Source: Bacteroidota bacterium
GTDB taxonomy: Bacteria; Bacteroidota; Bacteroidia; Chitinophagales; Chitinophagaceae
Length of the DNA stretch: 34,071 bases
Direction of reading: 5' to 3'
Assembly: GCA_018267725.1 (NCBI GenBank)
Contig: JAFDXY010000021.1
Location: 1 to 34,071, forward strand
How positions within the stretch are numbered: the first letter of the stretch is position 1; each line of letters begins with the position of its first letter. The position numbers were made by a program, and so were the translations under genes. The notes beneath the pieces are model-generated. The model was not told the origin of the DNA and searched no databases. It saw only the letters and a program-made list of their open reading frames with translations. Positions 15,146 through 24,078 of the stretch are shown one piece after another.

Positions 15146-15451
15146 TTATGCTTTAATTTCAACCTCAACACCAGAAGGTAAATCTAATTTGCTTAGTGCA
15201 TCTACAGTACGTGAAGAAGAAGTGTAAATATCCAATAAGCGTTTGTGTGTGCATAATTGGAATTGTTCACGACTCTTTTTATTTACGTGTGGTGAGCGAA
15301 GTACAGTGAATATTCTTTTTCTTGTAGGAAGCGGAATGGGTCCTGTAACTACGGCACCTGTGCTGCGTACAGTTTTTACAATTTTCTCAGCAGATTTATC
15401 TACCAAGTTATGATCGTAAGACTGTAATTTTATTCTGATTCGTTGAGACAT
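15146..15451 (-). CDS. rpsJ: 30S ribosomal protein S10 (uS10)
   Basis: Head protein of the small subunit, also the NusE transcription-antitermination factor. I chose ATG at 15449-15451 (101 aa, [20 protein letters not shown]). The open frame runs 11 codons further, but that region overlaps the promoter. Conserved segments are [33 protein letters not shown] and [31 protein letters not shown]. It is the first gene of the S10-spc cluster and is preceded by a strong phylum-type promoter at 15482-15512. Confidence 0.98.
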   Translation of the reverse strand: MSQRIRIKLQSYDHNLVDKSAEKIVKTVRSTGAVVTGPIPLPTRKRIFTVLRSPHVNKKSREQFQLCTHKRLLDIYTSSSRTVDALSKLDLPSGVEVEIKA

Positions 15452-15481
15452 ATTCGAAAACCAATTTTTACGTTGGGGTTG

Positions 15482-15512
15482 CAAAGGTAGGGGTATGTAA
15501 GTTACTGTGCAA
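15482..15512 (-). promoter_or_regulatory. Bacteroidota-type promoter for the S10 operon
   Basis: On the minus strand, TTG (15510-15512) is separated by exactly 20 nt from TACCTTTG (15482-15489). This matches the primary-sigma consensus of this phylum (TTG, about 19-21 nt, TAnnTTTG). Transcription would begin about 7 nt further on, some 25 nt before the rpsJ ATG. Confidence 0.75.
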
Positions 15513-15552
15513 GAATTTTTGATATTTTTTTAAAGAATTTCATAGCAAGTTA

Positions 15553-16884
15553 TTAAACCAACTTTTCTGCAATTAAATTTTGTATGATTTGTGGCTTGCC
15601 CGATGCAGTTGCTGGTATAACAGAAACCGCTGAAAAGCTTATGGGAAAAGACTCTTCTGCCCTTTCGTATATTTTATCTTTTATTTTTTCTAAAGCAAAT
15701 TCAGTAAATGTTTTGGAAGGAATAAATTCTATTTCAATTTCATTTTTTATTTTTTGAATTACCCTAAACTGTTTTATTTCATTAAAATGCTCAAATATTC
15801 CTGTAAAAAAATGTACAATTAATGCTTTTCCGGTTGGAGTATAAATTATATCGGTATCTCGACCTATTATTTTTTTTAGTATTGGAAGTTCTCTTCCGCA
15901 TTTGCATATTTCTTGTTCATTTGCTTTAATAGCTAAATCTCCTAAATAATACCTTATTAACGGAAAACTTGGTGCATCTAATCTTGTAGCTACAACATAT
16001 CCTATTTCTCCATTTTTTACTTCATTTCCGTTTTTGTCTAATAACTCAATATATGTTTGAGGAGTTATTAAATGATGATTACCATACTTGCAACTTGCAC
16101 TTATTACAAAACCTTCGGTTGTGCCATATAATTCGGTAATTGTTGGATTACTAAATGCAGTATTAATATTATGTTTATAATGTTCAAACAATTTATCTCC
16201 CCACGAAATAATTCCTTCAAACTGTATATCAATTTTTTCTTCTAATGCCGTTTGTGCATATACATTTAAAGATGAAGCATAACCGCCAAAATATTTACAT
16301 TTTCTTTTTTTAGATATCTGTAAATTTTTAATTATTTGTTGTTTATTTAAATTGTATGCATTTACATAATGTGTATTAAATAAAAAATCTTTTATTGATT
16401 TTACAAAGCCTCTGTTTGGTGTAATACCTGTTTGCAAAAAAGGTTTACCTAATTTATAACCACTCCACTCCCACAATGCTGTTTGTGCTGCCTGATATTT
16501 TCTGCTTTCATTCAACGTCATAAAAACTTCTCCCTGAATACCAGATGAACCGCTACTTTTTTCACTAACCATTTTATTTTTGTCATATATAAGTAATTCT
16601 TGCAAATTATCTTTCATTAAACTTTTATGCATTACAGGGAATTGTTTTATATCTGCATAAGGATTATTGGTTAATTGAATATTTTGTTTTTGATAGAATG
16701 GAATTGTTTGAACAGTATGTTTTAATAATGCTTGAAGTTTTTTGCTTTGTAATTCATGCAACTCATTTTTGTTTGCATTGTTTGCAATATTTCTCCAATA
16801 ACCTAAATCTTTAACAAAGGTTGTTCCTGAAAAAAAATCTGCAGCAGGCAATATAAGCCCTTCTATTAAGCTATTGATTATCAT
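15553..16884 (-). CDS. PaaK/CapK-like adenylate-forming enzyme, copy 1
   Basis: A 443-aa member of the phenylacetate-CoA ligase/CapK family (ANL superfamily), which activates a carboxylic acid with ATP. The substrate cannot be read from the sequence. Motifs are the ATP loop SSGSSGIQGE (110-119), ELYGTTEG (251-258), YYLGDL with its ribose-binding Asp (312-317), CKCGR (327-331), GRDTD (341-345) and a C-terminal SGK with candidate catalytic Lys 430. It aligns end to end with the next upstream gene, with no large gaps, so the pair is a tandem duplication. The location between fusA and rpsJ is odd. CapK homologues occur in surface-polysaccharide loci, but no such genes are near. No terminator is visible before the rpsJ promoter. 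Confidence 0.85.
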   Translation of the reverse strand: MIINSLIEGLILPAADFFSGTTFVKDLGYWRNIANNANKNELHELQSKKLQALLKHTVQTIPFYQKQNIQLTNNPYADIKQFPVMHKSLMKDNLQELLIYDKNKMVSEKSSGSSGIQGEVFMTLNESRKYQAAQTALWEWSGYKLGKPFLQTGITPNRGFVKSIKDFLFNTHYVNAYNLNKQQIIKNLQISKKRKCKYFGGYASSLNVYAQTALEEKIDIQFEGIISWGDKLFEHYKHNINTAFSNPTITELYGTTEGFVISASCKYGNHHLITPQTYIELLDKNGNEVKNGEIGYVVATRLDAPSFPLIRYYLGDLAIKANEQEICKCGRELPILKKIIGRDTDIIYTPTGKALIVHFFTGIFEHFNEIKQFRVIQKIKNEIEIEFIPSKTFTEFALEKIKDKIYERAEESFPISFSAVSVIPATASGKPQIIQNLIAEKLV

Positions 16885-16943
16885 TCAACGAATAATAAAA
16901 ATAAACAAATTCATTAAAACAATTAAACCTTAATGCAATTAAT

Positions 16944-18278
16944 TTAAGAAACTAATTTTTGGGTAATTAAATTTTGAATTATTTGCGGTTTGCCACTTGG
17001 TGTTGCAGGAATAGAATTTACTTGTATGTATTTGATATTAAATTTTTCTTGAGCTTTTGAAAACATTTCTTGATTAATGATTTCTAAAATTTCAGGATAA
17101 AAAGTTGATGAAGGAATATATTCTATTTCAATTTCTTCTTTTATTTTTTGAACAACTCTAAACTGTGTAATTTCTCCGTAATTGCCAAACAAGCTTGCAA
17201 AAAAGTGTACTATTAAAGGTTTGCCGTTGGGTGTATGAACAATGTCTGTATCTCTTCCAATTACTTTTTTTAATAATGGGAAATGTCTTCCGCAAGAGCA
17301 TTGTTGTGTTTCTTCTTCTTTAATAGCTAAATCTCCTAAATAAAATCTTATTAACGGAAAATTAAGTGCATCTAATCTTGTAACTACAACATAACCTAAT
17401 TCTCCGGGTTTTACTTCGTTTCCATCTTTATCTAATAATTCAATATAACATTGCGGTGTCATTAAATGATAATTACCTACCTCACAAGTGGCACTAATTA
17501 CAAAACCTTCTGTTGTGCCGTATAACTCTGTAATAATGGGATTACTAAACGCTTGTTGAATATTTTTTTTGTAATGATCAAACAATTTATCTCCCCACTC
17601 AAGAATACCTTTAAATTTTATATTAATATTTTCTTTTATAGCTATTTCGGCAAAAAGGTTTAATGAAGATGCATACCCTCCAAAAAATTGCTTACCACTT
17701 TTTTTGGCATACATTAATGTTTTTATAATGTTTTCATAACTAAGGTTATAGGCATTTACATAATGTGTTTTAAACAATGCATCTTTTACTAATTTTACCC
17801 ATCCGCGGTTTATAGCAATACCTGTTTGTAAAATTGGGTCGCCAATTTTGTATCCACTCCATTCCCATAAAAATGTTTGTACGGCTTGATAGTTTCTATC
17901 CTCACAAGGTGTCATATACACTTCTCCATGAATGCCCGATGAACCACTTGTTCCTTCTTTAATCATTTTCTTTTCATCGTGTATTAAAAGGTTATGAATA
18001 TTTTGTTTCATTAAACTTTTATGCATTACAGGAAACTGTTTTATATCTGCATAAGGATTACCGGTTAATTGAATATTTTGTTTTTGATAGAACGGAATTG
18101 TTGCAAGTGTATGTTGAAGTAGTTTTTGTAACCGTTGGTTTTGTAATTCTTTTAATTCGGTTGCATTTAGTTTTGATATGGTATTTCTCCAATAATCTAA
18201 TTCTTTTATAAATGTTGTGTGTAAACAAAAATCTCCTGCGGGTAATATTATTTTCTCTAAAATAAAATTATTAAACAT
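16944..18278 (-). CDS. PaaK/CapK-like adenylate-forming enzyme, copy 2
   Basis: A paralogue of the following gene, 444 aa from ATG at 18276-18278. An upstream in-frame TTG (18303-18305) lies beside the fusA terminator; alignment with copy 1 supports the ATG (MFNNFILEKIILPAGDF against MIINSLIEGLILPAADF). It has the same motif set: TSGSSGIHGE, ELYGTTEGFVISATC, FYLGDLAIK, CSCGR, GRDTD and PSGKPQIIQNL at the C-terminus. Strong identity runs through the whole length, including the shared IQFKQFPVMHKSLM-like N-terminal region (IKQFPVMHKSLM). The 59 nt between the copies hold nothing notable. No clear promoter was found after the fusA terminator, so transcription may rely on readthrough. Confidence 0.85.
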   Translation of the reverse strand: MFNNFILEKIILPAGDFCLHTTFIKELDYWRNTISKLNATELKELQNQRLQKLLQHTLATIPFYQKQNIQLTGNPYADIKQFPVMHKSLMKQNIHNLLIHDEKKMIKEGTSGSSGIHGEVYMTPCEDRNYQAVQTFLWEWSGYKIGDPILQTGIAINRGWVKLVKDALFKTHYVNAYNLSYENIIKTLMYAKKSGKQFFGGYASSLNLFAEIAIKENINIKFKGILEWGDKLFDHYKKNIQQAFSNPIITELYGTTEGFVISATCEVGNYHLMTPQCYIELLDKDGNEVKPGELGYVVVTRLDALNFPLIRFYLGDLAIKEEETQQCSCGRHFPLLKKVIGRDTDIVHTPNGKPLIVHFFASLFGNYGEITQFRVVQKIKEEIEIEYIPSSTFYPEILEIINQEMFSKAQEKFNIKYIQVNSIPATPSGKPQIIQNLITQKLVS

Positions 18279-18307
18279 GGTTGAAAAGTACTTCAATGAT
18301 TGCAAAT

Positions 18308-18344
18308 AAAAAAAACCTGTTCAAAAAAAACATGAACAGGTTTT
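18308..18344 (-). terminator. Intrinsic terminator downstream of fusA
   Basis: A perfect 11-bp stem, AAAACCTGTTC (18312-18322) and GAACAGGTTTT (18334-18344), encloses an 11-nt loop. On the minus strand it is followed by a further run of Ts (18308-18311). It starts 23 nt after the fusA stop. Confidence 0.88.
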
Positions 18345-18367
18345 ATATTAAGATAAGTTATAAAGTA

Positions 18368-20518
18368 TTAGTCTTCTACTTTTACTTTGCCTTTGTTTTT
18401 AGCAATTACTTCTTCTGCAATATTGTTTGGTGCAGGATTGTAGTGTGAAAACTCCATTGTTGAAGTAGCACGGCCAGAAGATAATGAACGCAATTGTGTT
18501 ACATAACCAAACATTTCACTTAAAGGTACTTTTGCTTTAATAACTTGTAAGTTAGCACGACTATCCATACCTTCTAACATACCACGTCTTCTATTTAAAT
18601 CTCCTGTTACATCTCCCATGTATTGGTCTGGTGTTAAAACTTCAACTTTCATAATGGGTTCAAGTAAAACGGGTTTTGCTCTGCGACCTGCTTCGCGAAA
18701 TGCAGAACGGGCACATAATTCAAAACTCATAGAATCAGAATCCACATCATGATAGCTACCATCAAACACACGCACTTTCATGTTATTAACAGGATAACCT
18801 GCTAAAACACCTGTTGTCATTGAGCTTTCAAAACCTTTTATAATTGCAGGAACAAATTCTTTTGGAATTGAACCACCAAACAAATCGTTTACAAATTGGA
18901 AATGTTTTCCTTCGTTTGCTGCTAACCATTCTGCATCGGCAGGACCAAATTCAAATTGAATATCGGCAAATTTACCACGACCACCAGATTGTTTTTTCAA
19001 TACTTCTCTATGTTCTATAGTTGTACCAAATGCTTCTTTATAAGCAACCTGAGGTGCACCTTGGTTTACTTCTACTTTAAATTCGCGACGCATACGGTCT
19101 ATAATAATTTCTAAGTGTAATTCACCCATTCCACGTAAAATTGTTTGACCTGTATCTTCATCGGTATTTACACGTAAGGTAGGATCTTCTTCAACCAATT
19201 TAGCAATGGCCATACCCATTTTATCAACGTCTGCCTGAGTTTTAGGTTCTACTGCAATAGCAATTACCGGCTCAGGAATAAACATATTTTCTAAAGTGAT
19301 AGGATGTTTTTCATCGCACAAAGTATCACCAGTTTTAATTTCTTTAAAACCAACTGCTGCTGCAATATCACCGGCTTCAATAAAATCAATTGGGTTTTGT
19401 TTATTGGCAAACATTTTCATAATACGGCTAATACGTTCTTTTTTGCCGCTTCTTACATTTAATACATAAGAGCCTGCATCTAAATGCCCGCTATAACAAC
19501 GGAAGAATGCCAAACGACCAACAAACGGATCGGTCATAATTTTAAAAGCTAATGCAGCAAATGGTTCTTTTGCATCTGCTTTTCTTATCTCTTCTTCACC
19601 AGTATCTGGGTTAACACCTTTTGTATCTTCAATATCAACCGGAGAAGGTAAGTAACGGCAAACAGCATCTAACGCAGTTTGTACACCTTTGTTTTTAAAT
19701 GAAGAACCACACATCATTGGTACAATGCTTAAATCAATACAAGCTTTACGTATTGCTTCGTGCATTTCATCTTCAGTAATGCTGTTAGGGTCTTCAAAGA
19801 ATTTCTCCATTAATTTATCATCATATTCTGCAACACTTTCAACTAATTTAGCTCTCCATTCGTTTGCTTCATCAACCATATCTGCAGGCACTTCAATTTC
19901 ATCATAAGTCATCCCTTCTGTTTCCATGTGCCAAATAATTCCTTTCATTTTAATTAAATCAACTACGCCTTTAAAATTATCTTCGGCACCAATTGGTAAT
20001 TGCAATGGCACGGCGTTAGCACCCAACATTTCTTTTACTTGTTTTACAACATTTAAGAAATCTGCACCACTTCTATCCATTTTATTTACAAAACCAATAC
20101 GAGGAACTTTATAACGGTTAGCCTGACGCCAAACTGTTTCTGATTGAGGCTCAACACCATCAACAGCACTAAACAAAGCAATCAAACCATCTAATACACG
20201 CATACTTCTTTCTACTTCAACCGTAAAATCAACGTGTCCCGGAGTATCAATAATATTAAAGTAATAACTTTTAGTATCTGGTGTTTTTACACCTTTATCG
20301 GTAGGAAAATTCCATTGGCAGCTAACGGCAGCCGAAGTAATAGTAATACCGCGTTCTTTTTCTTGTTCCATCCAGTCGGTGGTAGCAGCACCATCATGTA
20401 CTTCACCAATTCTGTGAATCATACCAGTGTAACGTAAAATACGTTCGGTAGTAGTGGTTTTACCTGCATCAATATGAGCAGCAATACCAAAGTTGCGTTG
20501 AAATTTTAAGTCGGCCAT
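18368..20518 (-). CDS. fusA: Translation elongation factor G
   Basis: GTPase that drives ribosomal translocation and, with RRF, ribosome recycling. At 716 aa it is slightly longer than E. coli EF-G (704). GTP-binding motifs are AHIDAGKT (14-21), DTPGHVDF (91-98) and NKMD (145-148). The switch I region has [14 protein letters not shown]. Domain IV has [15 protein letters not shown] residues and the end has [28 protein letters not shown] at 20516-20518. Unlike the usual str operon, this gene is isolated. A terminator separates it from rpsG upstream, it has its own promoter-like -7 element at 20632, and a terminator follows it. Confidence 0.98.
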   Translation of the reverse strand: MADLKFQRNFGIAAHIDAGKTTTTERILRYTGMIHRIGEVHDGAATTDWMEQEKERGITITSAAVSCQWNFPTDKGVKTPDTKSYYFNIIDTPGHVDFTVEVERSMRVLDGLIALFSAVDGVEPQSETVWRQANRYKVPRIGFVNKMDRSGADFLNVVKQVKEMLGANAVPLQLPIGAEDNFKGVVDLIKMKGIIWHMETEGMTYDEIEVPADMVDEANEWRAKLVESVAEYDDKLMEKFFEDPNSITEDEMHEAIRKACIDLSIVPMMCGSSFKNKGVQTALDAVCRYLPSPVDIEDTKGVNPDTGEEEIRKADAKEPFAALAFKIMTDPFVGRLAFFRCYSGHLDAGSYVLNVRSGKKERISRIMKMFANKQNPIDFIEAGDIAAAVGFKEIKTGDTLCDEKHPITLENMFIPEPVIAIAVEPKTQADVDKMGMAIAKLVEEDPTLRVNTDEDTGQTILRGMGELHLEIIIDRMRREFKVEVNQGAPQVAYKEAFGTTIEHREVLKKQSGGRGKFADIQFEFGPADAEWLAANEGKHFQFVNDLFGGSIPKEFVPAIIKGFESSMTTGVLAGYPVNNMKVRVFDGSYHDVDSDSMSFELCARSAFREAGRRAKPVLLEPIMKVEVLTPDQYMGDVTGDLNRRRGMLEGMDSRANLQVIKAKVPLSEMFGYVTQLRSLSSGRATSTMEFSHYNPAPNNIAEEVIAKNKGKVKVED

Positions 20519-20554
20519 GACGCTTTATTTTTTGTTTTTATTTTTTGTTTATCG

Positions 20555-20617
20555 GCTGAAAAGCAAGTGGCAGCTATGGTTGCGTCGCACACTTGTACAT
20601 TCTATACAATTCTCAGC
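20555..20617 (-). other. Possible stem-loop in the fusA 5' leader
   Basis: Within the ~105-nt predicted untranslated leader, two nested matches could form an elongated hairpin. CAAGTG (20564-20569) pairs with CACTTG (20590-20595), and GCTGA (20555-20559) pairs with TCAGC (20613-20617). Together they enclose most of the leader. Nothing shows that this folds or regulates; it is a candidate for translational control of fusA. Confidence 0.3.
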
Positions 20618-20631
20618 TTTTTTTTAGGCGG

Positions 20632-20639
20632 CAAAGGTA
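20632..20639 (-). promoter_or_regulatory. Promoter -7 element for fusA
   Basis: TACCTTTG on the minus strand (20632-20639) is identical to the -7 element of the S10 promoter. The -33 element is weak: TTC in place of TTG about 21 nt upstream. Transcription would start near 20625, leaving a leader of about 105 nt. Confidence 0.55.
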
Positions 20640-20714
20640 AGGGTTTACAGTATTTTATGTGAAGTGATGAAATATTTAATTTTTATTGTGGAAAATTTTA
20701 CATAAACCTAAAAC

Positions 20715-20742
20715 AAAAAAGCCACTCAAAATTTGAGTGGCT
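20715..20742 (-). terminator. Intrinsic terminator downstream of rpsG
   Basis: AGCCACTCAAA (20720-20730) and TTTGAGTGGCT (20732-20742) are perfectly complementary, giving a stem of at least 9 bp with a tight loop. On the minus strand a T-run follows (20715-20719 plus the stem end). It lies about 20 nt after the rpsG stop and ends the rpsL-rpsG unit. Confidence 0.9.
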
Positions 20743-20761
20743 CTGTATAATATTTTAAAAT

Positions 20762-21229
20762 TTAGATTCTGAAATGAGAGAAAGCTTTATTAGCTTCTGC
20801 CATACGGTGTGTATCTTCTTTCTTTTTAAAAGCAGCACCTTCACCTTTACTTGCAGCAACAATTTCATTAGCTAATTTATCGGCCATTGTTTTACCATTT
20901 CTTTCACGGCTGTAACGAATTAACCATTTCATGCTTAAAGAAATTTTTCTATCAGCACGTACTTCTGAAGGTATTTGGAAAGTTGCTCCGCCAATTCTAC
21001 GGCTTCTAACTTCTACACCTGGTGTTACGTTTTGTAGGGCTTTTTTCCACACTTCATATCCATCTTCATTAGTTATTTTACTTACTTTATCTAAAGCATC
21101 GTAAAAAATAGTAATGGCAGTGCTTTTTTTACCACTCCACATTAAATTGTTTACAAAACGGGTAACTAATTTGTCGTTGTACTTACCATCAGGAGCTAAT
21201 GGTAATTTTTTGGCTTGTGCTTTACGCAT
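20762..21229 (-). CDS. rpsG: 30S ribosomal protein S7 (uS7)
   Basis: Primary 16S rRNA-binding protein that nucleates assembly of the head. The 155 aa begin [19 protein letters not shown] and include [18 protein letters not shown], the conserved [24 protein letters not shown] (about 69-92) and the C-terminal [22 protein letters not shown] at 21227-21229. It is 83 nt downstream of rpsL and is followed by a strong terminator, so rpsL and rpsG form a two-gene unit here. Confidence 0.98.
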   Translation of the reverse strand: MRKAQAKKLPLAPDGKYNDKLVTRFVNNLMWSGKKSTAITIFYDALDKVSKITNEDGYEVWKKALQNVTPGVEVRSRRIGGATFQIPSEVRADRKISLSMKWLIRYSRERNGKTMADKLANEIVAASKGEGAAFKKKEDTHRMAEANKAFSHFRI

Positions 21230-21312
21230 GGTGTTTAATTTTTAAAAAACATTGTAGCTGAAATTCTTCAAGTATTAAAACTTTACTCAGTACAAGTTTG
21301 TATTAAGGGAAA

Positions 21313-21693
21313 TTATTTCTTAGCTTTTTCTTTTTTAGTTCCGTATTTAGAACGGCTTTTTTTACGGTCTTTTACACCAGCAGTATCTAAACTTCCACGA
21401 ACAATGTGGTAACGTACACCCGGTAAGTCTTTAACACGACCACCACGTATTAATACGATTGAGTGTTCTTGTAAATTATGCCCTTCACCCGGAATGTAGG
21501 CAATAACTTCAACTTTATTGGTTAAACGAACTTTGGCAACTTTACGTAAAGCCGAGTTCGGTTTTTTAGGAGTAGTTGTATATACTCTGGTACATACGCC
21601 ACGGCGTTGAGGACAAGCATCTAACGCTCTTGATTTACTTTTAGCCCTGATTATTTCGCGGCCTTTTCTTACTAATTGCTGAATAGTAGGCAT
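21313..21693 (-). CDS. rpsL: 30S ribosomal protein S12 (uS12)
   Basis: Decoding-centre protein. At 126 aa it fits the family, with [13 protein letters not shown] and [23 protein letters not shown]. Counting the initiator Met, Lys43 and Lys88 correspond to E. coli Lys42 and Lys87, where streptomycin-resistance changes occur. Both are Lys, the sensitive form. Asp89 of [11 protein letters not shown], the methylthiolation site in E. coli, is present. The C-terminus is Lys-rich (KKEKAKK). ATG at 21691-21693, directly downstream of a strong promoter. Confidence 0.98.
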   Translation of the reverse strand: MPTIQQLVRKGREIIRAKSKSRALDACPQRRGVCTRVYTTTPKKPNSALRKVAKVRLTNKVEVIAYIPGEGHNLQEHSIVLIRGGRVKDLPGVRYHIVRGSLDTAGVKDRKKSRSKYGTKKEKAKK

Positions 21694-21719
21694 TCTGCTT
21701 CTTTATTTTTTTGGGACGG

Positions 21720-21750
21720 CAAAGGTAATGGGATGAATATGAAATTCCAA
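21720..21750 (-). promoter_or_regulatory. Bacteroidota-type promoter for rpsL-rpsG
   Basis: On the minus strand, TTG (21748-21750), a 20-nt spacer and TACCTTTG (21720-21727) have the same -7 sequence and spacing as the rpsJ promoter. The predicted start is about 20 nt before the rpsL ATG. Confidence 0.75.
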
Positions 21751-21826
21751 AAAATTAAAATTCCAAATTGTAAACAGCTTTTAAACAGTTATAAAACCTG
21801 GTATTTTTTGTTGAAATTTTCTGTTT

Positions 21827-22885
21827 TTAAATTTTTTCAAGCCAATTAAACCTATCTGTTGTTTTACCGTATTTAATATTACTTAAGTGTTCTTTTACTT
21901 TGGGTGCAACATTCCACGAATCAAATTTCATTACAAAATCTTTATAACGTAATTCTTTAATAGGTGCAATGGTAGCTGCTGTACCTGTGCCAAATACTTC
22001 TTTTAACGATCCGTTTTTGTAGGCTTCTATTACTTCATCAATATTAATTTTTCTTTCTTCGGTTTGTAAGCCCATTTCGTTTAATAATGTTAATACACTG
22101 TCTCTGGTAACTCCTGCCAAAATTGTTTCTTCTTCTAACGATGGCGTTATTGCTGTGTTATTAATTATAAACATTACGTTCATCATTCCCACTTCTTGCA
22201 ACCATTTATGTTCAAAAGCATCTGTCCATAAAACTTGATCGTATCCTAATTTTTGTGCTTGTTTGGCAGCCATCATACTTCCGCCATAATTGCCTGCATT
22301 TTTTGAAAAGCCAACGCCACCAGGTGCTGCACGTGTATATTTTTCTTCTACAAAAATTTTCATTGGTTGTGCATAATAAGGACCGGTTGGGCTAAGTATA
22401 ATAATGAATTTGTATTTTGAAGAAGGTTTTACACCAAGCATTGCATCGGTTGCAAACATAAACGGGCGAATGTATAAAGCATGTTCATCCATTGCAGGAA
22501 CCCATTTTTTATCTAATGCAATTAATTGTTTCATTCCATCCATAAAAATTTCTTCGGGTACTTCGGGCATGCACATTCTATCTGCAGATTTATTAAACCT
22601 TTTGAAATTATCGTATGGTCTGAAAATAACGGTATCTCCATTAACTGTTTGATATGCTTTAATACCTTCAAAAATAGATTGGCCATAATGCAAAGCAGCT
22701 AACGATGGCTCTAATAATAATGGCTGATACGGTTTTATTTCTACGTTTACCCATTCACCATTTTCATAATCTGCTTCAAGCATGTAGTCTGAAAAATATT
22801 TCCCGAAAGGAATATTTTCTAAACTTAAATCATTTAACTTACTACGTTCAACTTTAGTTACATTAAAATCTGTTGTTGTTTCCAT
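21827..22885 (-). CDS. ilvE: Branched-chain amino acid aminotransferase
   Basis: PLP enzyme (fold type IV) that interconverts Leu, Ile and Val with their 2-oxo acids, using glutamate/2-oxoglutarate. At 352 aa it fits the longer BCAT2-like bacterial and eukaryotic group. Motifs are ALHYGQSIFEGIKAY (64-78), the PLP lysine K195 in GFSKNAGNYGG, VLWTDAFEHKWLQEVGMMNV, and the cofactor-phosphate segment EVFGTGTAATIAPI. ATG at 22883-22885. It is divergent from the next gene, with 60 nt between starts. Its 3' end is about 100 nt upstream of the rpsL promoter; I see no clear terminator there. Confidence 0.96.
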   Translation of the reverse strand: METTTDFNVTKVERSKLNDLSLENIPFGKYFSDYMLEADYENGEWVNVEIKPYQPLLLEPSLAALHYGQSIFEGIKAYQTVNGDTVIFRPYDNFKRFNKSADRMCMPEVPEEIFMDGMKQLIALDKKWVPAMDEHALYIRPFMFATDAMLGVKPSSKYKFIIILSPTGPYYAQPMKIFVEEKYTRAAPGGVGFSKNAGNYGGSMMAAKQAQKLGYDQVLWTDAFEHKWLQEVGMMNVMFIINNTAITPSLEEETILAGVTRDSVLTLLNEMGLQTEERKINIDEVIEAYKNGSLKEVFGTGTAATIAPIKELRYKDFVMKFDSWNVAPKVKEHLSNIKYGKTTDRFNWLEKI

Positions 22886-22945
22886 AACACTATATTTGAT
22901 GCAAATAAACAGAAAAAATAAAAACTAACAACTGTTAATATTTGA

Positions 22946-23482
22946 ATGGAAAACGAATTAGCCAATATTACCTTACCCAATACAACTATTGTAAATTTAT
23001 ATAGCAAGCATTTAGTAATACTTGATGATGCAAATACCACTACCCCAAAAGCTACACCAACCATAGCAGAAAATAAAACAAACGAGTTATTTTTTTTAGG
23101 AGATAACAAAAAAAACATTGCCATTTGTATAAATGATGAAACTGCTACACATTTGCGAGACGAGTGGTTGCAACTGCTTACCAATATTTTAGCAGCTTGT
23201 AAATTAAATATTGGTGATGTAGCCATTATTAATTTGAATAAACAATCTGCCACGTTTTTACAACTTAAAGAAAAAATTAATCCTGCGTATTGTATATTAT
23301 TTGGAGTAAAAACAAATATGTTAGATTTATCATTTGTTATACCCGATTATAAAATACAACAACACAATGCTTGCAGTTTTGTAATTGCCCCATCATTAAA
23401 TTTAATGGAAGGCAACACACAAGAAGCCAAATTAGAAAAAAGCAAACTGTGGCTTAGTTTAAAACAACTTTTTAATTTATAA
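22946..23482 (+). CDS. Unrecognised 178-aa protein, first gene of the rdgB operon
   Basis: I do not recognise this protein with certainty. It is soluble, with no signal peptide or membrane segment. It has a Thr/Asn-rich linker (about 30-46), then a strand-like block NELFFLGDNKKNIAICIND (46-64) and a helix-strand block WLQLLTNILAACKLNIGDVAIINL (74-97). It looks like a conserved Bacteroidota hypothetical. A resemblance to small alpha/beta proteins such as the DNA polymerase III psi subunit is a guess that a profile search should test. ATG at 22946; it ends 2 nt before rdgB, so it is almost certainly cotranscribed and possibly coupled with it. Confidence 0.75.
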   Translation: MENELANITLPNTTIVNLYSKHLVILDDANTTTPKATPTIAENKTNELFFLGDNKKNIAICINDETATHLRDEWLQLLTNILAACKLNIGDVAIINLNKQSATFLQLKEKINPAYCILFGVKTNMLDLSFVIPDYKIQQHNACSFVIAPSLNLMEGNTQEAKLEKSKLWLSLKQLFNL

Positions 23483-23484
23483 AA

Positions 23485-24069
23485 ATGCTTACTTTAATTT
23501 TTGCAACCAATAATCAACATAAAGTTGATGAAATAAGAAAAGTATTAAACAACAATTTCAATATTATTACTTTAAAAGAAGCAGGTATTGATATTGATAT
23601 ACCTGAACCTTACAATACTTTACAAGAAAATGCTTCAACAAAATCTGCTACCATACACCAACTAACAAATAAAAATTGTTTTAGTGAAGACACTGGATTA
23701 GAAGTAGAAATATTAAATGGAGAACCTGGCGTAAAAAGTGCACGCTATGCAGGAGAAACAAAAAATTTTCAGGCAAATATTGATAAACTATTATTGAATT
23801 TAAAAGAGAAAGAAAACAGAACTGCACAATTTAGAACAGTCATCTCGTTAATATTAAATAGTAAAGAATATTTTTTTGAAGGAATTTGTAAAGGGAAAAT
23901 AATTACAGAACAAAAAGGTGTAAGCGGTTTTGGTTATGATCCTGTTTTTATTCCGGATGGAAGTAATAAAACTTTTGCAGAAATGATAATGGAAGAAAAA
24001 AATATTTTTAGCCATAGAAGAAAAGCTACCGATAAGTTAATTGAGTTTCTGAAAAATTACACATATTAA
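23485..24069 (+). CDS. rdgB: Non-canonical purine NTP pyrophosphatase (HAM1/RdgB family)
   Basis: Hydrolyses dITP, ITP and XTP to monophosphates, keeping deaminated purines out of DNA and RNA. At 194 aa it is the usual length. All family motifs are present: ATNNQHKVDEI (7-17), SEDTGLEV (67-74) with the general-base Asp69, PGVKSARYAG (81-90), GFGYDPVF (148-155) and SHRRKA (176-181). ATG at 23485 is 2 nt after the previous stop. It is followed after 9 nt by the thioesterase gene, so it is the middle gene of a three-gene unit. Confidence 0.96.
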   Translation: MLTLIFATNNQHKVDEIRKVLNNNFNIITLKEAGIDIDIPEPYNTLQENASTKSATIHQLTNKNCFSEDTGLEVEILNGEPGVKSARYAGETKNFQANIDKLLLNLKEKENRTAQFRTVISLILNSKEYFFEGICKGKIITEQKGVSGFGYDPVFIPDGSNKTFAEMIMEEKNIFSHRRKATDKLIEFLKNYTY

Positions 24070-24078
24070 AAAACTGCA

